From positions 310,001 through 374,000 of the forward strand of contig NZ_SADD01000001.1 of assembly GCF_004005565.1 (NCBI RefSeq): DNA of 64,000 nucleotides, in the 5' to 3' direction. The notes below the pieces were generated by a model, which saw only the letters and a program-made list of their open reading frames with translations, had not been told where the DNA came from and made no database searches. This DNA is from Lujinxingia sediminis (GTDB taxonomy: Bacteria > Myxococcota_A > Bradymonadia > Bradymonadales > Bradymonadaceae). The position numbers were made by a program, and so were the translations under genes. Below are positions 23,840 to 32,469 of this stretch, in pieces (position 1 is the stretch's first letter; the number at the start of each line of letters is the position of its first letter).

Positions 23840-25000
23840 TCAGAGTACGCCCTCATCGCGTAACTTTCGCAGCTCTTCCTGGAGGCGGTGGGTGGCGAAG
23901 TCCACCCGGCGCATGTGCTCTCCGTACTCGGGATGGCGACCGGCGAAGAAGGCGTGGGCGTTGAGGTAGACCAGGTATCCGGCCATCGCCACGTTGCCGC
24001 GGGCAGCATGGGCGTGGAGCGTCTCAATGGTGTCGTGGGTGTTTTTGTAGGCCCGCTCGGCCAGCGACTCGGCCAGCGCGATGGCGTCTTCGCTCAAAAG
24101 ATCGGCGGCCGCGCCCCAGTGCTCTCCGCGCCAGTCACGGCGTTTGCGATCAAAACGCTGGCGGGTGGCCTCATCGCGCCAGCGGCGGCTGGCGTCGTAG
24201 AGCGGTGCGTAGAAATCAGGGGTGCGATGCACGATGTCGGCGTAATAGGAGTAGAAGGCGCTCAATTCCTTATCGAGTGCATCGCGAAGCTGGCGCACCC
24301 GGCGCATTTTCCACCACTGCTCCAGGCGCCGGCCAAGATCGCCGCTGACAAAGGCGTCGAGCACGGCGGTCGCGTCGAGGTTGCCGATGCGGTCGACGTC
24401 GAAGATCGCCGATCCCCGCTCCGATAGACCCAGCGAGGCCCCCCAATCGCCACCGCTCCGGGTGTCCCCTCGGAGCGCCCGTCGCTGGCGCGCTTCCTGG
24501 TAGGTGGGCACGCCACTTCCGGCGCGGCGCAGCACCGGGAGGTTGTCGGCATCTTGAGAGGCCACGTGATCCCCGGAATCGACCTCCAGCAGACGGCGAT
24601 CCTCATAGCTCAGCGCCGGGAGCTGGCGTCGGCTGCCCACCTCGCGATGCTCCGAGAAGAACTCGCCAATGGCCTCCAGACTATCTTCTAAAAACGCGTC
24701 GTAGCTGCCGTGGCCGGCCACCAGATCTTCAAGCCGAGACCACGCGCCGAAGATCGCGTCCTCGGTGGAGGGAAGCAGGTTGTGGTGATGCATCAGCTCC
24801 AGCGCCCAGCTCGAAGCGCCCAGGTCCCAGTAGATATCGAAGATCGACACCCGGGTGTTGCCCACCGGTCGGGAGACGCGCAGCGCCTGACGCAATGTGG
24901 CGCGCTCCACCGCGCGGCGGCGCTGGCGGGTGGCCTGTGTGACTCCGCCGCCGGCCAGCAGCACCAGCGTGGTCAGTAGGGCCCAGGTGATCGGTTCCAT
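23840..25000 (-). CDS. Membrane-anchored protein of unknown function
   Basis: The 386-residue protein has one N-terminal membrane helix (ITWALLTTLVLLAGGGV) and a long charged, helical cytoplasmic or periplasmic part. Features include an N-terminal conserved-looking helix (YWDLGASSWALELMHHHNLLPS), a Gly/Ser linker (about 160-190) and helical stretches rich in Arg/Trp. No motif or family was recognised. It has no evident operon partners, being convergent with the LEA2 gene and divergent from the M23 gene. Confidence 0.55.
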   Translation of the reverse strand: MEPITWALLTTLVLLAGGGVTQATRQRRRAVERATLRQALRVSRPVGNTRVSIFDIYWDLGASSWALELMHHHNLLPSTEDAIFGAWSRLEDLVAGHGSYDAFLEDSLEAIGEFFSEHREVGSRRQLPALSYEDRRLLEVDSGDHVASQDADNLPVLRRAGSGVPTYQEARQRRALRGDTRSGGDWGASLGLSERGSAIFDVDRIGNLDATAVLDAFVSGDLGRRLEQWWKMRRVRQLRDALDKELSAFYSYYADIVHRTPDFYAPLYDASRRWRDEATRQRFDRKRRDWRGEHWGAAADLLSEDAIALAESLAERAYKNTHDTIETLHAHAARGNVAMAGYLVYLNAHAFFAGRHPEYGEHMRRVDFATHRLQEELRKLRDEGVL

Positions 25001-25132
25001 GGCGTCCTGAAGCGTGCAGAAGGGCTGGGTGATAGGGGCGTTAGGGAGAGGCTTGCGATGGGCCAGACATCAGGCGCGCGATGATGTCACCGGGGCTCAG
25101 GCGCTGTCAAAACGCTCTGCGCCGAGCCGGGG

Positions 25133-25161
25133 TTGACGCGCTGGCGGTGCGGCACCATCAT
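25133..25161 (+). promoter_or_regulatory. Candidate promoter for the M23 peptidase gene
   Basis: TTGACG (25133-25138) and CATCAT (25156-25161) are 17 bases apart, a fair match to a housekeeping promoter, about 115 bases ahead of the start codon at 25280. The rest of the 25001-25279 gap shows nothing else I can name. Confidence 0.4.
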
Positions 25162-25279
25162 CCTCGCCACTCTGCACCCCGGGAGCCCTGCGAGCGCAGA
25201 GCGCTTGCGGGTGCACAACCCGGGTAGGATGTCGACGGTGCGGTGCCTCCTTACATGGGAGGCCGACAGGTGATCAGCA

Positions 25280-26326
25280 GTGCGAGCAGTCGGGACGTCT
25301 CAGAGCGCGGCGGCGCATCTTCGGTGGGAGCGTGGTGCAGAGCGCAGATACCTCGTGGGGCTGCTCTTGATGCTCACCATGTCGGCTGGCTGCGCCTCCT
25401 TTCGTTCGCCATCGCCGGTCTGCCTGGCGGGCGCCCAGCTCGATAAGAGCGGCATCTGCCGCAACCAGGTCACCCCCGAACATAAGATCCCCTTTCGCGA
25501 AGGCTTCAGCGCTGAGGTCACCCAGGGGTTCCACGGCTATACCAGCCACAAAGAAGATCTGGCCTTTGCGGTGGACTTCGCCTGCGAGGAGGGCACCCCG
25601 GTGGTCGCCTCCCGCGACGGCGTGGTCTGGTCGGTGCGCGGCGACTCCAACATGGGATGTTCCGATCTTGAGTGTGTGGAGGAGGCTAACTACGTGGTGC
25701 TCGATCACGGCGATGGCACCTACTCCTCCTATTATCACCTGCAACATTTCGGGGCCCTGGTGCAGCCTGGCGAGCAGGTCTGTGCCGGACATATCGTGGG
25801 GTTGTGTGGCAACACCGGTTACTCCAGCGGATCGCACCTGCATTTCGCCCTGAGCAACCTGGCCGGTGTGACGATGCCGGTGCGTTTTGAAGAGGCGCGC
25901 CGCATGGGCTACGCCTTTCCGCTGCCGCGCGCCACCTACGCCTCGCGCAACGACCTGTCGTTGACCTGTGACGACACCGAGTACTCCACGCTTCCACGTG
26001 ACGCGTTCGCTCATCAGGGGATCTTTTTAGATAAACGCCTTCCCACGGTGCTGGAGCTTGGCGACGGGGTCGCAGGCCAGCGTATTGAGGGAGTCTCCCG
26101 GGGGCGTTTCCCCAACATCACCATTCACCGACGCTCGGTCGGCTCCAACCAGTGGGAAGAGACCTGCGTGCCGGTCGATGCGCGCGGGCGTTTTGAAGCC
26201 CTGCTTCCCTGGCCGCCGGGGGAATTTGAGGCGGGCTATTACTTCTTCATGATCACCGGCAGCGACGCCGAATGCGGCTCGCCGGGCTGGGCCTGGTCGT
26301 ATCGCGTGCGCGTCGACCGCCCCTGA
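25280..26326 (+). CDS. M23-family peptidase-like lipoprotein
   Basis: GTG 25280 starts a 348-residue frame. Its signal region (YLVGLLLMLTMSAGC, Cys about 38) makes a lipoprotein, and a shorter start at GTG 25355 is possible. The M23 zinc-peptidase core is clear: SHKEDLAFAVDF with a His and Asp ligand (about 90-101), EEGTPVVASRDGVVW, NYVVLDHGDGTYSSYYHLQ, and SGSHLHFAL (about 188) with the HxH pair. M23 enzymes cut peptide cross-links of peptidoglycan. The last 110 residues form an extra beta domain. With all ligands present, an active envelope hydrolase is likely. Confidence 0.85.
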   Translation: MRAVGTSQSAAAHLRWERGAERRYLVGLLLMLTMSAGCASFRSPSPVCLAGAQLDKSGICRNQVTPEHKIPFREGFSAEVTQGFHGYTSHKEDLAFAVDFACEEGTPVVASRDGVVWSVRGDSNMGCSDLECVEEANYVVLDHGDGTYSSYYHLQHFGALVQPGEQVCAGHIVGLCGNTGYSSGSHLHFALSNLAGVTMPVRFEEARRMGYAFPLPRATYASRNDLSLTCDDTEYSTLPRDAFAHQGIFLDKRLPTVLELGDGVAGQRIEGVSRGRFPNITIHRRSVGSNQWEETCVPVDARGRFEALLPWPPGEFEAGYYFFMITGSDAECGSPGWAWSYRVRVDRP

Positions 26327-26373
26327 GCTTTGTTCAACCTCCCCTCTACGCGCGCCTGCGCTCAAGGATCTCG

Positions 26374-27093
26374 ATGTCTGCTCTTAACAACGTCCATGCG
26401 TTGATGGTCTCCATGATGCGTGCCGGTCGCGGTCTCTTCGTGACGTCGCATAACCGCCAGCATCCCCCCCGTCCGGCAAAAGCGCTGGAACTCTATGAGT
26501 TTGAGGGCTGCCCTTACTGCCGCAAGGTTCGCGAGGCGATGAGCGAGCTCGACCTGGAGTTCATCAACCGTACCTGCGCGAAGGGTGATGAGACCAAGCG
26601 AGCGCGCGCGGTTGAACTCAGCGGCAAAGCGCAGTTTCCGCTGCTTGTGGACCCGAATACCGACACGGTCCTCCTGGAGTCGGAGGCGATCATCGCCTAC
26701 CTGCATGAGCATTACGGCGATGGGCGCGGACTGCTCGACATCGTCACGAGCTTTCCGAGCACGGTGGCCGGCTCCATGGCCACAGCCATACGTCCCCGGG
26801 GGCTGCGCGTACGCCCGGGCTTTGAAGCTCGCTCGCAACCCGACTCAACGCTCGTCCTCTACAACTTTGAGGCCTCGCCATTTTGCCGAAAAGTGCGCGA
26901 GACCCTCAACGAGCTCAACCTCGACTACCATGTCAAGAACGTCGCTAAGGGCTCCGCTCGCCGACCTGAGTTTCATGAGCTTGCGGGGCGCGTGATGGTG
27001 CCTTACCTCGTCGACCCCAACCAGGGTGTGGCGATGTTCGAGTCCGACGACATCGTCGCCTACCTGCACACAACCTACGGCGCTCAGGATTGA
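26374..27093 (+). CDS. Tandem glutaredoxin/GST-N-like domain protein
   Basis: From ATG 26374 (AGGA upstream) the 239-residue protein has two copies of a thioredoxin-fold GST-N domain. The first has LELYEFEGCPYCRKVREAM, PLLVDPNTD and LLESEAIIAYLHEHYG. The second has LVLYNFEASPFCRKVRETL, VPYLVDPNQG and MFESDDIIVAYLHTTYG-like residues. The first active site is CPYC and the second SPFC, so only the first can form a dithiol. A redox or glutathione-linked role is likely. No GST C-terminal helical domain is present. Confidence 0.85.
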   Translation: MSALNNVHALMVSMMRAGRGLFVTSHNRQHPPRPAKALELYEFEGCPYCRKVREAMSELDLEFINRTCAKGDETKRARAVELSGKAQFPLLVDPNTDTVLLESEAIIAYLHEHYGDGRGLLDIVTSFPSTVAGSMATAIRPRGLRVRPGFEARSQPDSTLVLYNFEASPFCRKVRETLNELNLDYHVKNVAKGSARRPEFHELAGRVMVPYLVDPNQGVAMFESDDIVAYLHTTYGAQD

Positions 27094-27242
27094 GCGCTCG
27101 TCGGCAGGTGGCCCGCGCTCCTTGCCCCGCCTCCGGCGCTGGGCTACATCTCCCTGCTGCGCCTCATCGCTACGCGCACAGGGCGCAACCATGAAGCTGT
27201 TCAGCTGGATTCAACCTCGACTTTTTCCAAACGAGCCCGAGC

Positions 27243-29831
27243 ATGTCCGATTTTCGTCCCGATCAGATCGAGCCCAAGTGGCAGGCCTTCTGGCAGAAGA
27301 ACAAGACCTTTAAGGTCGAAGAAGATCTCTCCAAACCCTCCTTCTTCGTGCTCGATATGTTCCCCTATCCCTCGGGCTCCGGGCTGCACGTGGGACACGT
27401 CGAGGGCTACACCGCCACCGATATTATGGCGCGTTTTAAGCGTGCGCGGGGCTTTGATGTGCTGCACCCGATGGGCTGGGATGCGTTTGGGCTTCCGGCC
27501 GAGCAGCACGCCATCAACACCGGCACCCATCCGCGCGATACCACCGTTCAGAATATCGAAACCTTCAAGGGCCAGCTCCAGGCGCTGGGCTTTGCCTACG
27601 ACTGGGATCGGGAGATCAACACCACCGACCCGGACTACTACCGCTGGACGCAGTGGATCTTCCTCAAACTCTATGAGCAGGGGCTGGCGTACATCGCCGA
27701 AGTTCCCGTGAACTGGTGCCCGGCGCTCGGCACCGTTCTGGCGAACGAAGAGGTCATCGACGGGCGCAGCGAGCGCGGCAGCCACCCGGTCATCCGCAAG
27801 CCGATGCGCCAGTGGATGCTCAAGATCACGGCCTACGCCGAGCGTCTGCTTGAGGACCTGGAGATCATCGACTGGCCCGAGCACCTCAAAGATATGCAGC
27901 GCAACTGGATCGGGCGCTCCCAGGGGGCGGAGGTCGACTTTAAAGTCGACGCCGGCTCGGCCAACGGGCTCGACGCCAACATCCGCGTCTTCACCACGCG
28001 CCCCGATACGCTCTTCGGGGCGACCTACATGGTGCTGGCGCCGGAGCATCCCCTGGTCGATGACCTGGCCAGCGACGCGCAGCGCGATGCGGTCGACGCC
28101 TACCGCAAAGAGGCCGCGACCAAGAGCGAGTTGCAGCGCACCGAGCTTCAGAAGGAGAAGAGCGGCGTGTTTACGGGCGCCTACGCCATCAACCCGGTCA
28201 ACGGCGCTCGCATCCCCATCTGGATCGCCGACTACGTGCTCTACGGCTACGGCACCGGCGCCATCATGGCGGTTCCCGGCCACGATGAGCGCGACTGGGA
28301 GTTCGCCAAAGCCCACGGCCTGGCCATTGTGGAGGTGATCTCCGGCGGCGACGTCGCCGAGGCGGCGCATACCGGCGATGGTGAGCTTGTGAACTCCGAC
28401 TTCTTAAGCGGAATGAAGGTCGCCGACGCCAAGAAGAGCATCATCGCCTGGCTGGAGGAGCGCGGGCTGGGCCAGGGGACCATCAACTACAAACTTCGCG
28501 ACTGGCTCTTTAGCCGCCAGCGCTATTGGGGCGAGCCCTTCCCGATCTTGCATCGCGACGATGGCGAGATTGTGACGCTCCCCGAAGAGCAGCTTCCGCT
28601 GACCCTCCCCGACGTGGAGCGCTACCAGCCCAGCGGCACCGGTGAATCACCGCTCGCGACGATTGAAGAGTGGGTCAACACCGCCGACCCGCGCGACGGA
28701 ACCCCGGCGCGTCGCGAGACCAACACGATGCCCCAGTGGGCCGGCTCCTGCTGGTATTACCTGCGCTACATCGACCCCAAAAATGATGAAGCGCCGGTCG
28801 ACCCGGAGAAGGAAAAACGCTGGATGCCCGTCGATCTTTACGTCGGCGGCGCCGAGCACGCGGTGCTGCACCTTCTGTACGCGCGCTTCTGGCATAAGGT
28901 GCTCTACGATATCGGCGTCGTCTCCACCAGAGAGCCCTTCCAGCGGGTGGTCAACCAGGGGATGATCCTGGGCGTGACCTACCAGTACTTCAAGACCCCG
29001 CAAGGGGAGCCGGTGAGCTTTAAGGAGGTGGGCGATCGTCAGGACCTCTCCCCGGCCACCATCACCGCCGATAAGGTGGCGTGGAAGAACGAGGTCCCCT
29101 TCCACCCGGAGCACGGCATTGAGCTTGAGGAGATCGTCGAGAAGATGTCGAAGTCGCGCGGCAACGTCGTCAACCCCGACGACGTGATCGCCGAGTACGG
29201 TGCCGACAGCCTGCGTCTCTACGAGATGTTCATGGGCCCGCTTGAGCAGACCAAGCCCTGGAATCCGCGCGGGGTCAGCGGTGTGCATCGCTTCCTCTCA
29301 CGCGTCTGGCGCCTGGTGGCTGGCGACGAGGGCCTGAGTGACACCATCGTCGACACCGACCCCACCGATGAGACGCTGCGCCAGCTGCACCGCACCATCA
29401 AGAAGGTCACCGAAGATACCGAGGAGCTGCGCTACAACACCGCCATCGCCGCGATGATGGAGTACGTCAACTTCCTCTATAAGCTCGATAGCGTGCCCCG
29501 CAGCGCGGTCAGCCCGCTGGTGCAGATGCTCGCGCCCTATGCCCCGCATACCGCCGAGGAGCTCTGGGAGCGTCTGGGCCATGAGCCCTCGGTCATCAAC
29601 GCGCCCTGGCCCTCGTTTGAGGAGCAGTGGCTGGAGGACGACTCCTACGAGCTGGCTGTCCAGGTGATGGGCAAGCTCCGCGGGGAGATCACCGTGCCCA
29701 AAGATGCCGACGAGGAGGCCGTGGTCGCGCTCGCCAGGGCCAACCCGAAGGTCGAGGAGCACCTGGCCGGCAAGACCATCCGCCGCGTGATCTTTGTGCC
29801 GGGTCGGATTCTGAACTTTGTGGCGAATTGA
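27243..29831 (+). CDS. leuS: Leucyl-tRNA synthetase
   Basis: The 862-residue class I synthetase has [19 protein letters not shown] with the HIGH box (near 45), [15 protein letters not shown], the editing domain (about 220-400, with [15 protein letters not shown]), [15 protein letters not shown] with the KMSKS loop (near 633), and the tRNA-binding C-terminal helices. Length and order are those of bacterial LeuRS. It charges tRNA-Leu and edits misactivated amino acids. It stands alone between the redox protein and the repeat island, with a strong terminator about 100 bases downstream. Confidence 0.97.
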   Translation: MSDFRPDQIEPKWQAFWQKNKTFKVEEDLSKPSFFVLDMFPYPSGSGLHVGHVEGYTATDIMARFKRARGFDVLHPMGWDAFGLPAEQHAINTGTHPRDTTVQNIETFKGQLQALGFAYDWDREINTTDPDYYRWTQWIFLKLYEQGLAYIAEVPVNWCPALGTVLANEEVIDGRSERGSHPVIRKPMRQWMLKITAYAERLLEDLEIIDWPEHLKDMQRNWIGRSQGAEVDFKVDAGSANGLDANIRVFTTRPDTLFGATYMVLAPEHPLVDDLASDAQRDAVDAYRKEAATKSELQRTELQKEKSGVFTGAYAINPVNGARIPIWIADYVLYGYGTGAIMAVPGHDERDWEFAKAHGLAIVEVISGGDVAEAAHTGDGELVNSDFLSGMKVADAKKSIIAWLEERGLGQGTINYKLRDWLFSRQRYWGEPFPILHRDDGEIVTLPEEQLPLTLPDVERYQPSGTGESPLATIEEWVNTADPRDGTPARRETNTMPQWAGSCWYYLRYIDPKNDEAPVDPEKEKRWMPVDLYVGGAEHAVLHLLYARFWHKVLYDIGVVSTREPFQRVVNQGMILGVTYQYFKTPQGEPVSFKEVGDRQDLSPATITADKVAWKNEVPFHPEHGIELEEIVEKMSKSRGNVVNPDDVIAEYGADSLRLYEMFMGPLEQTKPWNPRGVSGVHRFLSRVWRLVAGDEGLSDTIVDTDPTDETLRQLHRTIKKVTEDTEELRYNTAIAAMMEYVNFLYKLDSVPRSAVSPLVQMLAPYAPHTAEELWERLGHEPSVINAPWPSFEEQWLEDDSYELAVQVMGKLRGEITVPKDADEEAVVALARANPKVEEHLAGKTIRRVIFVPGRILNFVAN

Positions 29832-29917
29832 GGCCTTCGGGGCGGGCGTCCGGGAACCTGTAGCGGGCGTCTGACGACCTTTGTGGCGATCGCGCAACGA
29901 AGGTCGAAACGAAAGCT

Positions 29918-30054
29918 CAACGAAGTTAAAAGCATGACAAAAAACGCCGGCGGCCGAGAGGCCGCCGGCGTTTTTTGTTCAGCGAAGGGGCTAAAACGCG
30001 AGATCGAGCGCCGGGCACGCGTTTTGGGAATCCAAAACGTGAGATCGGGCGTCG
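29918..30054. repeat. 137-bp direct repeat, left copy (contains terminator)
   Basis: This stretch agrees with 31970-32106 nearly base for base, with only scattered differences. It contains the hairpin terminator and then the first GAGATCG-type repeat and the GCGTTTTGG-gaat-CCAAAACG hairpin. The two copies, 2052 bases apart and in the same orientation, bracket the lower-GC island and could mark a duplication or recombination event. Confidence 0.8.
29939..29976. terminator. Strong bidirectional terminator after leuS
   Basis: Arms of 17 bases pair perfectly (AAAAAACGCCGGCGGCC with GGCCGCCGGCGTTTTTT) around GAGA. The A-run and T-run allow it to work for either strand. It is the transcription end for leuS. 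Confidence 0.9.
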
Positions 30055-30059
30055 GGGAC

Positions 30060-30325
30060 GCGTTTTGGGAATCCAAAACGCGAGATCGGGCGTCGAACTC
30101 GCGATTATGGTGGCCGGAAGCACGAGATCGAGCGCCGGGGATGCGTTTTGGGAATCCAAAACGCGAGATCGGGCGTCGAACTCGCGATCATGGTGGCCGG
30201 AAGCACGAGATCGAGCGCCGGGGATGCGTTTTGGGAATCCAAAACGCGAGATCGGGCGTCGAACTCGCGATCATAGTGGCCGGAAGCACGAGAGCGAGCG
30301 CCGGGGACGCGTTCTATGGCAGGAG
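30060..30325. repeat. 83-bp tandem repeats with a conserved hairpin
   Basis: Three units start at 30060, 30143 and 30226, exactly 83 bases apart, and a degenerate fourth trails off. Each unit opens with the hairpin GCGTTTTGGGAATCCAAAACG, carries two GAGATCG(G/A)GCG(T/C)CG boxes about 40 bases apart, and has a GATCATGG / GGCCGGAAGC segment. Related boxes continue after the island at 32044-32420. Units are near identical and there are no unique spacers. All frames are long and open only because of the repeat period; I take it as non-coding. Confidence 0.75.
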
Positions 30326-30340
30326 CGCTCGCGAGCGTGT

Positions 30341-30700
30341 TTATTCGCTGAAAAGCTCATTTACGATCCGATAGCGCTCCTCGTAGAGGCCGCTATTTGG
30401 CACCGGGCTTGAGGTCGTCATCGCTTCGCCGAAGGTGGCGTAATAGGGGGCAGCTTTGAATCGCTCCAGCTCATAGACTTCCGGTAGCGCCGGGAGTACG
30501 TAGCGGGGGATGGAGCTGTCTTCGCAGTCGTCTCCCATCAGGTACCACTCCATGGTGCTCATTGAGCTAAAGTACTCGACAAAAGCAGTAGCGGCCCGCC
30601 CACAGCCCTCGACACAGTCGGTGCGCTGGTTCGCTTGACCCAGGAGGCGTTGAAAGCCGCCGGACGTCCGCCTGTAGCAGGCGTGCGGATTGCGGTACAT
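30341..30700 (-). pseudogene. Possible gene fragment in the island
   Basis: A minus-strand frame from ATG 30700 gives 119 residues with protein-like composition (AATAFVEYFSSMSTMEWYL, PRYVLPALPEVYELERF, NSGLYEERYRIVNELF) and several Cys, but no signal peptide, known motif or clear ribosome site. The open frame continues upstream to 30859 with poor, Arg-rich sequence that overlaps the opposite gene. It may be the remaining 3-prime end of a gene cut by repeat expansion or insertion. A genuine small gene is possible. Confidence 0.35.
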
Positions 30701-30812
30701 TTGAACGAGCGGCAAGAAACGGCCCGATCGGTAGGGACTCAATTGGTCGCGGGGTTTCGTATGGTGATCGTCGTCTTTGACTCTTCTATCATCAAAAAGT
30801 GCGAGGTTTGCG

Positions 30813-31313
30813 ATGGCGCGTGACCTGGAAAAAGATCTCGAAAAAGCGTTGGAAGTCATCGAGTCTGCCTCGGAGGATTGGATTGTTTCTATATTGCATT
30901 CCTATGGGGCTGAGTTGTCTGAACGGCGTGTAGGGCCGGATCTGGGGCAGGGGTTGATTCACCAATCCTTGTCTGAATCCGGTTTTAAAACGGTTGTGAA
31001 GGAGCACTACGAACGGCATGCCATGCTCGATGAACTGATAGCCCTCCTGTCGCCAAATGTTCACGAGCATGCGACCGTCAGAACGTGGAGCGAGGTTATA
31101 CAGTTTTGGGGAGGAGATAACTCCTCGCGTGACGTTGTTTTGTCATCGCAAAACACGTTGATAAATCAGTTGGTGAGCGCGACAGGGGTAGAACGATTGG
31201 CGTTGAGTTGTCCGCATGCCCGTCACAAGAAGCAAGGTGCGCGCGATGTGATACACGTCCGAGTCGTGGGTCGAAATGCCACGGATGAGGACGCTGATGA
31301 AGTTTATGCGTAA
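30813..31313 (+). CDS. Unknown protein coupled to a SecB-like chaperone gene
   Basis: From ATG 30813 (GAGG upstream) the protein has 166 residues and mixed helix-rich composition: LEKALEVIESASEDWIVSIL, EHYERHAMLDELIALL, QNTLINQLVSATGVERLAL. No helix-turn-helix, nuclease or toxin motif is visible. GC content and codon use are clearly lower than in flanking genes, a sign of transfer. Its stop and the SecB-like start share a base (TAATG), so the two are co-translated. In toxin-antitoxin-chaperone systems the gene before SecB encodes an antitoxin that needs the chaperone; whether this is one cannot be told from the sequence. Confidence 0.6.
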   Translation: MARDLEKDLEKALEVIESASEDWIVSILHSYGAELSERRVGPDLGQGLIHQSLSESGFKTVVKEHYERHAMLDELIALLSPNVHEHATVRTWSEVIQFWGGDNSSRDVVLSSQNTLINQLVSATGVERLALSCPHARHKKQGARDVIHVRVVGRNATDEDADEVYA

Positions 31314-31747
31314 TGGATAATGATTACTTGAGTCCGATTCAGCTCGTAGGGACTTCTCTTCGTGAACTTTGTTTTAGATTTTCTGAAGATCGCGAAGCGT
31401 TTGAACAGAGGGAGCTTGATTATCGCCTGTCGCTCCAGGGAGGCGTCGGGATTGACGAGCACGATCCCAACGAGGCGATCATAACATTCAAAGTCGAAGT
31501 GGAGTGGGAAGAGGGGGCGGGGCCTTTTGAGTTGCGTATCGAATACGCTGCGATAGCCAGGCAGGACGGAAGCCTGAGTCGCGAGATGTTCGAGAAGCAG
31601 TGTCGACTCACCATCATGTCGGTTGTTTTGAGTTATATGAGACCCATGATTTCTCGGTTGATGGAGGAGGCTGGCGAGTCGTTTCGCTTGCCACTTATTG
31701 ACCTGCGTCAGTTGGCGTCAAAAACAACTCATGGCGAGACGAAGTAG
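31313..31747 (+). CDS. SecB-like chaperone
   Basis: The 144-residue protein follows the SecB plan. An N-terminal strand pair (SPIQLVGTSLRELCFRF) is followed by a middle with EAIITFKVEVEW and GPFELRIEYAAIARQDG, and a C-terminal helix-loop with SVVLSYMRPMISRLM and FRLPLIDLRQL, which corresponds to the PYAR..I..L......LNL.P.NF..L end of SecB. It is shorter of the acidic tail seen in housekeeping SecB. Genome-wide this looks like a solitary or TAC-type SecB, which keeps a labile partner folded, rather than the export chaperone; that is inferred from its island location, low GC and coupling to the unknown gene before it. Confidence 0.6.
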   Translation: MDNDYLSPIQLVGTSLRELCFRFSEDREAFEQRELDYRLSLQGGVGIDEHDPNEAIITFKVEVEWEEGAGPFELRIEYAAIARQDGSLSREMFEKQCRLTIMSVVLSYMRPMISRLMEEAGESFRLPLIDLRQLASKTTHGETK

Positions 31748-31783
31748 AATGTGCTCGAGTGTAGCGCTTTTAGTACAGTGTTA

Positions 31784-31953
31784 TTACTACGCCGTGGGCC
31801 AATGTTGATGTTATGTCTTCTGCATTGAGAGTGCCCTGAACTGCGTTGAAAATCCTCGACGATGCTAAAGCGTCGCCAGTGGTTTGCGTCTTGCTCAGGT
31901 TAATCTCACTATCGCACTCAAAGACATCAACATTGCCTCACGGCGTTATAACG
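31784..31953. repeat. Structured inverted-repeat element, copy B
   Basis: Left end ACGCCGTGGGCCAATGTTG and right end read on the other strand ACGCCGTGAGGCAATGTTG are near-perfect inverted repeats. The interior matches copy A at 22009-22177 in order, including the TGCATxGAGAG, CTGCGTTG, CGACGATGC and CTTGCTCA blocks. The central hairpin is GACG-atgctaaa-GCGTC. It lies between the SecB-like gene and the right copy of the 137-bp repeat. Confidence 0.7.
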
Positions 31954-31969
31954 AGTTGTACGATGAGAA

Positions 31970-32106
31970 CAACGAAGTCAAACGCATGATAAAAAACGCC
32001 GGTGGCCGAGAGGCCGCCGGCGTTTTTTGTTCAGCGAAGGGGCTAAAACGCGAGATCGAGCGCCGGGCACGCGTTTTGGGAATCCAAAACGTGAGATCGG
32101 GCGTCG
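31970..32106. repeat. 137-bp direct repeat, right copy
   Basis: This is the second copy of the stretch at 29918-30054. It again begins CAACGAAGT, includes the hairpin terminator (31991-32028) and ends in GAGATCGGGCGTCG. Confidence 0.8.
31991..32028. terminator. Second copy of the strong bidirectional terminator
   Basis: The 17-base arms are the same as at 29939-29976 except for one T that makes a G-T pair. It would end transcription of the SecB-like pair and shield the minus-strand HEAT gene region. Confidence 0.85.
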
Positions 32107-32440
32107 ATCTTGCGTCGCCCCGGTTCAAAACGTGAGATCGAGTGCCGATCTTGCGTCGCCCCGGTTCAAAACGTGAGATCGAGTGTCGATCTCGCGATCA
32201 TGACGGACTGCAGCACGAGATCGGGTGTCGGGCTCGCGTTTTATAAATCCAAAACGTGAAATCGGGCGTCGGGGACGTGTTTTGTATCGGAAAGCACGCG
32301 AGCTTAAGTGTGGGGGACGTGATTTTTTGCAATTCAACGCGAGCGCGGCGCTCGCGGTCGTGATTTTTTGCGTTTCGGCTCGAGATCGACGGTTGCCCGT
32401 GGAGGTCATGCTCGAAGCGCAAAAAAGGCAGCGTGGGTCC
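32107..32440. repeat. Degenerate GAGATCG repeat tail
   Basis: Two 41-base direct repeats (from about 32107 and 32148, each with TTGCGTCGCCCCGGTTC) are followed by increasingly degenerate GAGATCG/hairpin units to about 32290, then a pair of GTGATTTTTTGC segments near 32319 and 32360. No coding signal is convincing here. Confidence 0.6.
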
Positions 32441-32469
32441 ACAGGGCGTCGCATCAGCAAAAATGCTGA

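Noticed and set aside
27201-28370. 389-residue minus-strand frame across leuS
   Set aside because: Shadow of leuS, whose motifs are complete on the plus strand.
29918-32440. CRISPR array reading of the 83-bp repeats
   Set aside because: Units are continuous and near identical without unique spacers, and no cas gene is present.
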